Source of the DNA: Cercis canadensis | Lineage: Eukaryota > Streptophyta > Magnoliopsida > Fabales > Fabaceae | DNA length: 64,000 nucleotides | Assembly: GCA_003255065.1 (NCBI GenBank) | Contig: QAOA01006911.1 | Coordinates: 181,295-245,294, forward strand | Reading direction: 5' to 3' | In this document: positions 38,073 through 48,599 of the stretch, one piece after another | Numbering within the stretch: the stretch's first letter is position 1 | Layout: each line of letters starts with the position of its first letter | Program-made: the position numbers and the translations under genes | The notes under the pieces: generated by a model | The model's input: only the letters and a program-made list of their open reading frames with translations | Databases searched by the model: none | Told to the model about the DNA's origin: nothing

Positions 38073-39478
38073 TGTTGATAAAATCACATGGGCCCAATCT
38101 AATTTCATGTGAGGGAGATAATTGGTCTATGTCTTATAAGTATGTAAGTGACTTTTGTTTCAAAATGACTCAAGTCAATTTTAGAACTACTACTTTCCAC
38201 TTTATAAGTTGTCTTTCATTCTCTTATTTTTTCAAGGTGGGACTTTCATTTTCCAACACTCCCCCTCAAGTCCAATTGACTTGGTCCAATTGAGACTTGT
38301 CTTCATATTGCCTGGGCTTATGTTCTTGAGTCTCAGAGGCTCCAAGTTTTCATTTTATTTGCTTGGGCTTGTACTCTTTGAGAACCTTAGAGGCTACAGG
38401 TTCATATTGGTCCCCTTGAATCCTTTAGGTGGTGTTTGGTACCTGTCATATTTGAACATTTATGGAAAAGTGATATGAGAATAAAAGTTTCCCATGATTG
38501 ATACAAGTGATGAAAAATTATTCTTAGACATAAAAGATACTCGGGAATGAAAATTTACACTGGAGATGGGAATAAAATATTCCCATATCTTGAGTCGGGA
38601 ATAAGACTTTCCTAGGAATGGAAAAAAAAAAAAAAAATTCCTTCTTTGCCCGCCTCATCATCCTCATTTGCCGCCGCTCCTCCCTCATCGTCTGCGCGAG
38701 GCAGCCGTTGATGTGTCTGTTCACCACCGTAAGCGTGGCGGCATTGAAGTCATGGCAAACTTCTTTGGTGGCGTTGGATCTCATTGCTTCGAGGTCGTCG
38801 GACCACCAGCGGAACTTGGGAACCGTCATCGAAGGAAGCCAGGACTCTACGTCTTCACGACTCACCTAGTCGGAGTTGCTATTGAACGGCCAACATTTCA
38901 TTACGTCAATGGACCTCATCTTGGACGTGTACTCCCTACAACACGGAATCAAAACCCTCACTCACAATCAACCACTCAACAAAGCAAAAAAATGAAAGGC
39001 AGAAAAGGAAAAAGTATATAATCAAGCAAAGGAAAATGGAAGATTATTTTCTTTAATTTAAGGGTATTTTTGGAAAAATTAATTATATTCCTAGGAATTG
39101 ACTAACTGAACCAAATATGGGAATGATATTATTCCTAAGAAAGTTGATTGTTAACCAAACACATTTTGTCAACTTTATAAAGAATCTCATTCTTAGGAAT
39201 CACATTCTCGGGAATGTACTAGAGATGGGAATAAAACATTTACTATACCAAACACTACCTTAGTGTTGTTAAGCTTTAAAGCTCTGATACCATGTTGATA
39301 AAATCACGTGGGTCCAATCTAATTTTATGTGAGGGAGAGAGTTAGTCTATGTCTTATAAATATGTAAGTGGTTTTTGTTCCAAAATGACTCAAGTCAATT
39401 TTAGAACTATTACTTTCTATCTTATAAGTTATCTTTCATTCTCTTATTTTTTCGATGTGGGACTTTCATTTTTCAACA
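38073..39478 (-). mobile_element. TRIM retroelement with two 186-bp LTRs
   Basis: Terminal direct repeats at 38073-38258 and 39293-39478 are both exactly 186 bp, start TGTTGATAAAATCAC and end CAACA. By eye they differ at about 20 sites. The flanking 5-mers are identical, TTAAG (38068-38072 and 39479-39483). Next to the right LTR, on the minus strand, is TGGTATCAGAGC (39292-39281), the plant initiator-Met tRNA primer-binding site. Next to the other LTR is a purine tract TTGAGGGGGAG, acting as polypurine tract. The element therefore reads on the minus strand. Without the nested insertion it was only about 570 bp and has no gag or pol, which defines a TRIM. Confidence 0.93.
38428..39259. mobile_element. 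Harbinger-type element nested in the TRIM
   Basis: The ends GGTGGTGTTTGGTA and (read inward) GGTAGTGTTTGGTA form a 14-bp inverted repeat with one mismatch. They are flanked by TTA on both sides (38425-38427 and 39260-39262), as expected for PIF/Harbinger. The 832-bp element lies entirely between the LTRs of the TRIM. Subterminal GGAATG / GGGAATAA words recur in both arms. The centre (about 38640-38930) is clearly more GC-rich than the arms and keeps an open frame of about 90 codons on the minus strand; I do not recognise its product. Confidence 0.88.
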
Positions 39479-41112
39479 TTAAGTACTTAATTTGAATTTA
39501 ATCTACAGCAATACTCAGTTGAAGCTATTATTGTGGCTAATCACAAGCTCATATTAGCTTTTAGCATCCACCACTCTAACTAGCATCACCTTTAAAGGCT
39601 GAATAATTGAAAATGAAGTGACTCAATTACATTGTCAGCATTCATGGATTATAAAGGAAAATAGAGAAAATCAGTTCAGCATCAGATACTTGGATACTAT
39701 GACAGGGAATGCCAAAGAAATCCCAAGTAAATCATCCCATTATTGATTATAAAACTTGGGAGTAGCAGCTGCAGTTCTTGAAATGTACATATATTGCAGG
39801 TTTATATTTAAGTGTTGGTAAAAACTAAAGTGGATAAAATTTTTGTTTTACAGAAACTTAATTGAAATTCCTCCCAATATTATTATATAATAATTATTTT
39901 ATCAACTAAAAAGTTTGAAAAGAGAATCTACATGGGCGCAGTCATTTCAACAGTATTAAAGTAGTTGCATTAGCACACATACAAACAATTTGGAATGGAC
40001 AAATAGTGACCTGGTCAGGTTCAGCGACATCAGCAAATATAACATCTACCATACCAATCAGCATTCTATATTTTAATGATGCTATAACATTTGTTGTCTT
40101 CTTAGTTCTAATTAACACCCAGTCCCTACCACTTCTAGGAGAAAATTAAACTGCATATACCACTCCACTCTACCAAGAAAAGAATCATAGAGGAAATAAT
40201 ATCCCACATCAGCAGCAAGTTGAAAAAGATAAAAAATAAAAAAAATCTCATTCTGAGCAGGGATAGAAGCCACTTGCTGGTCCAATAATGGCAGATACAT
40301 GAAAGACTGAGGTTCCTGATGCAGCTCCCAAGTTAAGAACACAAACATGCAACAAAACTCTACTCAATAATGCAAGGTTAAATTCAAGGAATGCTGTTTG
40401 TGGGGCTCCATAAATTGAAACACAATTAGTAGTGTAATGTGGATCTTGTATATAACTTTGTAGAAGGTTTACTATTATTCAACTTCAAGATAGATCACAT
40501 CAACACTAAATATGTACAAGAGAATAATAAAATTGCAGTCCAAACCCTGTATTCAAATTTTGTTCCATCTTCATTCTGCAACAGAAGGTTAATTCAGTCA
40601 AAACCCCCACAGTAAGAATCACATGACCAGAGTAGAATACGCTGAAGAAATCAAGAAAAATAATCATTTTTTTAGATCATAAGCCCAAGATTCTGATATT
40701 TTCACCATTCTACAACACTACACACCTTATCATTTAGTTTAGTAACTTTCTGTTTTCAATGTCAATGATCTATGGGACTAATGATACATTCTCTGGTTAT
40801 AAAAATTAGGAGTTAATGTCAAAAGTTATATTCTCATTGTGTACTCATTTTCTTTTTACGCAAGGCATTGTTATCCCTTATTACAAAAAATAAAAAATAA
40901 AAAAAAGTTCTGTTTTGAATATTTTATTTTGCTGATATGAAGCACAACAATATTTAATTTTCTCAGAAATTATCCTATAAAACAACCAACAAGTGTATGA
41001 TTACAGCAACCGAATAAACAGACAGCTGAATAGGACATCAACTTTATCCACTGAAGTTTCTTTCACGAGTGTAGAATAATAATTCTGTCAACGTATCAAA
41101 AAATTAAAAAAG

Positions 41113-41201
41113 TCCGGCCTGCCGGATTCGAACCAGCGACCTAAGGATATCTGAGGTGGGCCCACTACAGTCCTCCGCTCTGCCAACTGAGCTAAGGCCG
41201 G
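41113..41201 (-). tRNA. tRNA-Tyr (GUA) with 16-nt intron
   Basis: Acceptor stem CCGGCCT pairs perfectly with AGGCCGG, followed by discriminator A. The D-arm (TAGCTCAGTTGGCAGAGC) and T-arm (GGTTCGAATCC) are canonical. Anticodon GTA is at 41168-41166. A 16-nt intron (41164-41149) begins one base 3' of the anticodon, the standard position in eukaryotic tRNA-Tyr genes. The spliced tRNA is 73 nt before CCA addition. CAA triplets upstream and a T-rich 3' flank fit RNA polymerase III transcription. Confidence 0.97.
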
Positions 41202-42483
41202 CTTGTTATTAGGGGTCACTTCTTAAAGTATAAGTTTACTACTTTTTTCATATAAAGCACTCACCCCTGTCATACTATTTATATATTTTTTCCGTACAAT
41301 TAACACTATTTACATCGCACTCAGACGTTTGCAAATTTATTAAAAATGAAGAATTTTGTTCACTTCATCTTAGAAGTCTATGAGAAAAAGAGAGTGACGT
41401 GCCCCTTTTTACTAGTGTCTATATTTTTTTTTTTGGGCAATGAGTGTTACGTGTCAATGATAGTGGATTAGTTGTAAACGCAGCCTTCTAGTGGAAGACA
41501 TTAATTAGCACGAGAGAGTACTACTCTTAATGTAGTCTTCATGTTTGGTTTCAAAAGTTGAAAGAAAATATTATTTATTCTAAATATAGAAGAATTTCAA
41601 TTTAATTTTTCTCATACCATATTAAATATTTATTGGTGTTACTTAGTTATTTTATTTATATATATAATTATTTTGTTTAATTTTAAATGTAATAATTATA
41701 TATGTAAATAAAATAACCATAGAATACTAAAAAATAATTACATAACACTAAAAAATATTTAAGATATTTTACACTATATGAGAGAAATTAAATTAAAAGT
41801 CTTTGATATTTAAAATCAAATTATCTTCTTCTCCAATTTTTATAACCAAAGAATAATTTTCTCAATTTCTAAACCTGCATTAAGATAGAAATTTGCTACA
41901 TTTACGTCAACATTAGGTAGGAATGGCATCCCACATTGTTATCTTGTGTTTGGTTTTTGCTTTTGGATTTTCCTCCTTTTATCAGCTTTGTATTACTAAA
42001 TACCTAACACTAATTTCGATGTGTTTCTTTCACCAAAAACAAAATGTAAGATACCTACTCAACTACTCTGCCTGCTTTTGCCATTTGAGTTATGTTTGCT
42101 ATTAATGTATTGTTTCTTGCAGAACAGAATAAAAACTTAAGGAGATAGAAACTTTTCTTCTCCTTGCCAAAAACAAACAATGATTATTGGAGTTTAATTT
42201 AAATTTCGTAGTTTGTTATTCCAATTTTCTTGACGTGAAAGTTAAAATTTTGTCAAACTAGGATATTTTCATCCAGCGTTGATGTTTCAGAACTGATGAC
42301 CCTTTTACCTAATGATACTTAAAAGAAAGAAATTTGGCAGTTTACACATAACAGGAATTTTATTTAGATGAAGGACAAAAACTTGATAGCTAACAATTTA
42401 TAGTACAAAGAGGATTGTAACTGGTAGCTTGAACCATTTTGATCCACAAGAAAGCTTTCTTCTTGTAGTGTAGACTGTAGAGT
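41202..42483. other. Intergenic region, tRNA-Tyr to cyanoalanine synthase
   Basis: AT-rich. The right-hand part near 42350-42483 is probably the 3' UTR of the minus-strand gene. No other gene was recognised. Confidence 0.6.
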
Positions 42484-45323
42484 TTAGTCAACTGGCACTG
42501 GTTGCATGTTTTCAGCCTCCTTTCGAAGCTCTTGAAACAGGACAGATGACAAGTATCGTTCTCCGAAACTTGGATGAATAGTCTGAAATTCAAACCACCA
42601 ATTACATTCAGAACCATCAAAAACATAGGAGAAACAACAAATTTGCGGCTAAAAGTATATGATAACAGAAAATTCTGCAAATAATTGCATAGTTTTACTT
42701 CCTTGTATGAATTGGCTAATGAGACTGATGACGACACATTAAATTTAACTATAGTTGTTCTTACCACAATAAGTTTGCCTTTGTTCTCAGGCAACTGAGC
42801 TAGTCTGAGCGCGGCAATTGTATTAGCTCCTGATGATATTCCTACCTGGAAAAGGTTAAAAACGAAAAGATTAATGCAGTTTTAGACTTTTGAGTATTGA
42901 TTTATAAAGGCTAGTTTTTTCTGGTTATATAAGGATCAGATGTAAGTCTCAAGATGAAATCCATAGCAGGATGAGTAATGCTTGAGACTCATAAAGTTTC
43001 AATTTAAATGCATAAATTTGTGAAGAAGTGTATGGATTTGGAAAGGGTAAATGAACTTGAAGTGTCATTTGGGACTCACCATAAGTCCTTCCTTCAAGGC
43101 CAACTGCCTAGCCATGTTAACTGCATCTTCACTGCTAACCTGCCACAAAAGTAATGACAGTTGAGAGAAACTGAAGATTGTCAAACTAAATATGTCTCTA
43201 CATTTCCTGCATCATTTCAAACACTTACTTCAAGAACTTTCTCCATTACATCCATGTCCAATATGTCTGGTTTGAATCCAACGCCATTGCCAGTAATATG
43301 ATGAGGACCTATAAAAATGGACAATATCAGATTTCAGAACTTGTCTAAATAGAATTTAGCTAATGCTCAATAACAAATTGGAATACTACAGCAACCTTTT
43401 TTATTCTAACTAGTGTATTCTTGATGAAGCTCATCCTTACCAGGTTTACCGCCATTCAGTACATTACTTTCAGATGGCTCCACTCCATATATCTATTATG
43501 GTAGGAAACATTTCAAGGGTTTAGTGAGAATCTAACAGGACAGTGTTCAACATAAACTAATTTGAATTACGCTTTACAGAACATTACCTTAACATTAGGA
43601 TTTTGGGATTTAAGATATTGTCCAACTCCAGAGACAGTGCCTCCACTACCAATTCCCATCACAAATATGTCAACTTGTCCATTTGTATCCTCCCATATCT
43701 CAGGGCCAGTTGTTTCAAAATGTATCTGCAACCCTTGTTGAAGTCAATTATAGAATTGCCATTTATTTTAAGGGCAATACAGCATTGCATACAATAGTTA
43801 CACAAGCATAGTGCTGAAATTCTCAGTTAAAAACTTCAAACAGAAAGAGTCTAATGGGAACAGGCACCTTAGTATTGGCCGGGTTCGAAAACTGTTGCAG
43901 CATGAAAGCATTTGGTGTGGATTCCAGAAGATCACAAGCTTTCTTAACCGTTCCACCCATTCCCTTGGTTGGATCAGTGAGAATCAATTCAGCACCAAAT
44001 GCTCTCATGGTCACCCTTCTTTCCAAGCTTGTGTAAGAGGGCATGGTCAGAACCATCTTATAACCTTTCATGGCTGCCATGAATGCCATGCTGATCCCCA
44101 TGTTGCCTGATGTGGGCTCTATCAGAATTGTCTACACCATAAACACAAGGAAATACCAATTATAAGTACCTAGCTTACATATATATAAAACCAACAAAAT
44201 CTCATGCTCAGAATTAATTTCTAACCTTTCCTGGAGATATTAGATTCTTTTCCTCTGCATCTCTGATCATGGCTAATGCAGGTCTGCAAAAGAAATACAC
44301 AGATAAGTTTTGCAAGAATTTTATCTCTGGTTTAAGTGTTAATTGCATATACAATAAAATTTACATGAAGCCTCAAGAGAATTATGGTAGAAATAAAGGA
44401 AATTCAAATAGCAGTAGTTAAAAGGGAAATGAGATTGACCTGTCTTTGATGCTGGAAGTGGGTTGCATCATCTCTTGCTTCGCAGCAATATAAGCTCCAC
44501 ATCCTTCAGTGACTTTGTTTAGATAAGCAAGTGGGGTTCTCCCAATGAGCTGAAAAAATGAGTTCTTCTAGTTCAGATAACCATGATAAGTGGTATAAAT
44601 CATGGAACAATTAATTCAATTATGTCTATAACAATCTCTGCGTAATAAATTTATTTCCTTTCTCAAAAAAAAGAAATCCATTTGAGCTGATAGAAAAGTT
44701 TAGTGATTCTATCTGATTTTTTTATTATCTAATAATGAAAATTTATCACAACTGAATAATAACAAATTTTTTTTTTTGGACGAGAAATTTAGATGTCGCT
44801 ATCACAAAATCTCTATTAGGACAGATTTCTTGCCCAATTCAATCCAACCCGAGAATCCCAACCCGAAAAGTAACTACAACAAATGGAAAGAGACACTCCT
44901 TTAGTCAATTTCCTTTTCCCTTTTTGCCCATGATGAAAGGAATCAAAGTTAGATTCCTATTTACACGTGGCATCATATTAGCCAGCAGAAATTTAACTGA
45001 CATCCACCACAAGCGGTGGTGGTGGAGCCGCCATTACATGGAAAATGAACAAGCAGAGCTGAACCAAGCTGGGCTTGTAATAAACAAATAAAAATTAGAA
45101 ACCTTTCAATTTCATAGTAAAAGAAAAGAGAGGGAAAAGAAATTACTTGAGAAACATCCTTCTTGATATTGTTTCCAGGAAGATCCTTTGGGAGATCTCT
45201 GATTCTCCGAGCAAAAGAAGAAGAATCAATGATGGGTTCGGTGGAGAAGAATCTCCTTAGCAAAGGGTCATAGCATGCAACAAAAGAAGGTCTTTTCTTG
45301 AGGAAGCTCCTGAAGGCAGCCAT
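42484..45323 (-). CDS. CYSC1: Mitochondrial beta-cyanoalanine synthase
   Basis: PLP enzyme making beta-cyanoalanine and sulfide from cysteine and cyanide; it detoxifies cyanide released during ethylene synthesis. Ten exons (minus): 45323-45147, 44549-44440, 44283-44226, 44131-43868, 43725-43588, 43492-43441, 43308-43229, 43139-43080, 42845-42765, 42582-42484. They join in frame to 372 residues (Arabidopsis CYSC1 about 368). The PLP lysine is Lys94 in SSIKDR. The substrate loop PTSGNMGIS (121-129) has the Met typical of cyanoalanine synthase where cytosolic and plastid cysteine synthases usually have Thr. The phosphate loop GSGGT is at 229-233. The N-terminus ([14 protein letters not shown] ... 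LLRRFFS) is basic, Ser/Arg-rich and lacks acids, as a mitochondrial presequence. I chose ATG 45323 because the open frame upstream lacks an ATG. Confidence 0.95.
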
Positions 45324-45886
45324 CAATGGAGGTCTTGCTGCTCTTACCACTTGCAGTGGAAGAGTCCAAATCGAGTTTTGACAGAATAATAAAAAAGACC
45401 AAAAGAGGACTGCCAGTGCAAATCAATAGTGTGAGGTCCCCTTTTATAGCCTCTTCCCCCCCTGCTACACATTTGATGGATGGGTCTGCGTCTGTTTGGT
45501 TGTGTGATCTGTGATGTGATATTTTAATTTAGGGGCTCCATATACATTTCACCAAACACAAATTTAAAAGCCACCACTCGGATACATTGAATGTTATTGA
45601 GAAATGATTCTCTAAGTACTTTGATTGAGCAAAGTAAAATTGTTTTTGTTAACTTTAGCCTTTGTTTTTATTTGAACAAATTGTGATTGATTAATTTTCA
45701 ATCACATTAGTATTGCTTCTACTATATAATCAATTTATTTGAATCTGCCATCCAAACAGAAACAGGGTAGTTTTTTTGTTTTTAATCATTAAGAAGTTGT
45801 ATAAAAAGATGAATTTAGAACTGTTGTCCGAATCTTTCTGTCTCCCTAATCATCGGAACTGAAATGGCAAAGGGTGATAGTTTATG

Positions 45887-46510
45887 TACATCCTTTGTCA
45901 CATAATTTATATCTCTACCTCACTCTTGAAAAAATGTATTTTTATTTTTAATTGTTTAGAAAAATTTGCTCAGCTCAATAGCATTTAACCTTCACATATA
46001 ACGTGTGGTTCAGATTCGGTGCATGTGATAATTGGCATGGAGATAGAGGTAAATCAAACTATGACTCAGGAATATCATTATTCTATTTTTGATTTATGGG
46101 AAAGGGAGATCCCTTTTTGTTTTATTACACGTGAAATGTCATTATTTCATGTACATAACGAGATGAAAGTTTAAATTTTAATATCTTTTAACATTTAAGT
46201 GTTTTTTTTTTTTTTTGGAATTTCAGAATTTTATANTTGTAATTTTAGAATTTTATATCTTTTAACATTTAATCACCAGTACACAATATAATAATTTATG
46301 TTAATCCATTCATGAATAAATTGAAGAGCATATTTACCATTTCTCACATAATTTATATCTCTATCTCAATCTTAAGAAATGTATGTTTATTTCCAAGTGG
46401 TTAGAGAAATGTATGCCCACACCACAAGAATGTGCTCAGCTGATATGACCTTCGAACGTATCGTGTGGTTCAGTGCATTTGACCCTTGGTGTGGAGATAG
46501 GGTCAAATTA
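45887..46510. repeat. Diverged direct duplication
   Basis: The block at 45887-46062 and the block at about 46337-46510 share CACATAATTTATATCTCTA, TGTGCTCAGCT-like, CGTGTGGTTCAG and TGGAGATAG in the same order. The period is about 450 bp. Between them, near the n at 46236, a TATCTTTTAACATTTAA motif occurs twice (about 46181 and 46256), so part of the structure may come from a contig join. Confidence 0.7.
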
Positions 46511-46513
46511 CAT

Positions 46514-48049
46514 AGGGTGTTTGGTATAAGGCATATTTTAAGATTTTTGAAAAAGTGAGATAAAAATAAAAGTTTTCTACTTTTGATAAAAGAGATAAAA
46601 AATCATTAACGAGAATGAAGGATGTCCGGAAATGAAATTTTGTGAATGGAACTTCAAAATTTTATTCCCACTTGTGAAGGTTGAGTGCTATGCCTCCATT
46701 CTCATTGGAGACACAAGTTAAAGTCATAGTTACTTGCATGACTTTGCACAACTTTATTAGAAGACATGATACAACCGATGTAGAATTTGAAAACATTCAA
46801 TGAGAACTTTGAGTTTGTTAATAAATTTTTTTTGGATAAAGCGGGCCTAGTGATGTCACATGGGAGGAACCAGATGAAGAGAACATTAGGCAATTGGAAC
46901 AAATTAGAGAGAAAATAAAAAATTAGTTGTCTGCACGTCTTTATCTTTATTGCCTTTATTACTTCTATATAGAATACAATTTGTGGAATTGCTAACTTTC
47001 AAAATTAGGTATTACTTGTTACTTTTTTAAGGAGAGATTTGAGTTTTCTNTTCTATATTGTTCCCATACATATGTCATTTAAAATGATATTATGAAGTTC
47101 TCTATAAATTTTTTGATACTTTACATATTGAAGGTCCTAGTAAGAGTTGAATACAAACTGTGCTTGAAGCCTTCAAATTTTATTTCTTTCTTTTAGCCAC
47201 AATTTATTGCAGATATCAGTTAGAAAAAATCAAATAATACAGACTAGCAAATATAATATTGACCAAAGTCAAATTGTCTATATAACTTTAGTTTCCGAAT
47301 ATATAAATCTAGCTTATGATGCATAATTATATATTTTATGTTTATCATGATTACTAATATAATAAAACAAGAATATTTGTTAATGACAGTTTATCCATAT
47401 GCGAAGTTTCTAATATAGCAAACCAAGAACCACTTTGATTATAAGAAATGATACTTCAAATTAATAATTATCTAATAACAAAAAAAATAAATTACTTGAA
47501 TCAAAATATAATAATTATGACACTAATATAAAATATTTTATTATTAATTTTTTTTTAGAAAATATAATAGTGTGCTTATTTATCCAAACACAATCTTTAA
47601 TAAGCACTTATTAATGTCCTTTTTAGTAATTTTCACAATTATAAGCACTTATACATTTTTCTATCCAAATGCTTTAAAAAGAGTTTATAGATTTTAAAAG
47701 CGCTTCTTCAAGTATGTATCCAAACACGAAATAGCTTAATTTAAAAGGAGCTTATGGTATAAACGTTTTTCACATAAGGCCTTATTATATAAGTGCTTAA
47801 ATAAGTTGTTTACCCAAACGGGGTCTTATTCACGCTTGAAATCCTGTATCAGTGTGTTCTCCCTATGCCTTCTGCATCTTCTCCCTCAACAGATTTTTGC
47901 ATCTCGTCTCTGTGCCTTTTTTTTGCTAGTAAGAATCTTCTTCTATCTTTATTCTGTTTCACTTTGTGTGCTATTGCTAGTATAAATTATTTGTTGAATG
48001 AGATTCCGAAGAATGTAGTCTAATTGGGAATAAAACATTTCTTACACCA
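46514..48049. mobile_element. Decayed Harbinger-like element
   Basis: The left end GGGTGTTTGGTATAAGG and about 150 bp after it resemble the left arm of the intact element at 38428 (shared words include AAAAGTGA-AT-A-AATAAAAGTTT and GGAATGAAA-like blocks). The right end GGGAATAAAACATTT ... ACCAAACACTAC matches its right arm. No clean TTA duplication is visible, and it contains an n at 47050. Inside, around 47575-47824, is a second repeat ending CCCAAACGGGGTC, probably another MITE whose left end I could not place. Confidence 0.5.
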
Positions 48050-48599
48050 AACACTACATCAATGAATTGTTATTTTAGTTACATAAATACACACAACATA
48101 AATTGTTTAAAGATCATTTAAAAATGTTGAAATCTCAAATTCAAATTCTTATTGTTTCATATCTCCTACAAAAAAATTTAGTTATATTTATCTATGAAAA
48201 AAAAAATTGTCTTCTTAGTTTATTGAAAAGCATATGCATTATTTGTTTAGTTATATAATTATACAAAAGTTTAAATCTTTAACTTCTTGCAAACTATTTA
48301 AACTCTCATCAATATTATACACTTTGTTTTTTTATTTTTTTATAATGGAGCATAATGCACTGGAGAAAGGGAAGAATAATACATGACAAAAATAAAATTT
48401 GACATTAACCCTTTAATATGTATAACTAAAGGAGTTGCCATTAGATGAGATTATAGATTTTTTTTTTCACCAAAAAAAAATCCAGAACATTATCTATTTC
48501 TATGGCACATAGATAGAATTAATACAAGCAAGTATCATTTATCAACGGGGAGTATTATAATATTATTACAAACTTGAATACACGTATCTTGAAGCAAAT

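Larger units (their letters stand above)
37680..40575 (-). pseudogene. Fibrillarin-derived pseudogene (NOP1/MED36 family)
   Basis: Fibrillarin is the nucleolar box C/D snoRNP 2'-O-methyltransferase. Exon-like segments lie in correct order on the minus strand. 40575-40540 encodes NEDGTKFEYRVW. About 40345-40278 encodes LGAASGTSVFHVSAIIGP, the SAM-binding loop. 40169-40011 encodes GVVYAV, a stop codon, then [12 protein letters not shown] through [18 protein letters not shown]. 37806-37738 encodes ARILTLNVAFFLKVGGHF and LLSIK. The conserved VYAVEF motif is broken because GAA has become TAA at 40148-40146. The GAR-rich N-terminus was not found, and after LLSIK the match continues only as a frameshifted remnant to about 37680. 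Intron positions are kept, so this is a decayed gene copy, not a retrocopy. A TRIM element occupies the intron between the last two good exons. Confidence 0.88.
45324..48565. other. Intergenic region with repeats, CYSC1 to NBS-LRR relic
   Basis: The proximal part is the CYSC1 promoter and leader. Beyond it lie a diverged direct duplication (45887-46510), n bases at 46236 and 47050, and a decayed Harbinger-like element (about 46514-48049). No intact gene was recognised. Confidence 0.6.

Noticed and set aside
41923..42105. 60-codon hydrophobic frame
   Set aside because: It starts with ATG but lies in AT-rich intergenic DNA, and I recognise no family. A signal-peptide-like start alone is not enough.
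46841..46920. Short acidic frame resembling a transposase tail
   Set aside because: It reads something like TWEEPDEENIRQ, but it is too short and isolated to support a transposase call.
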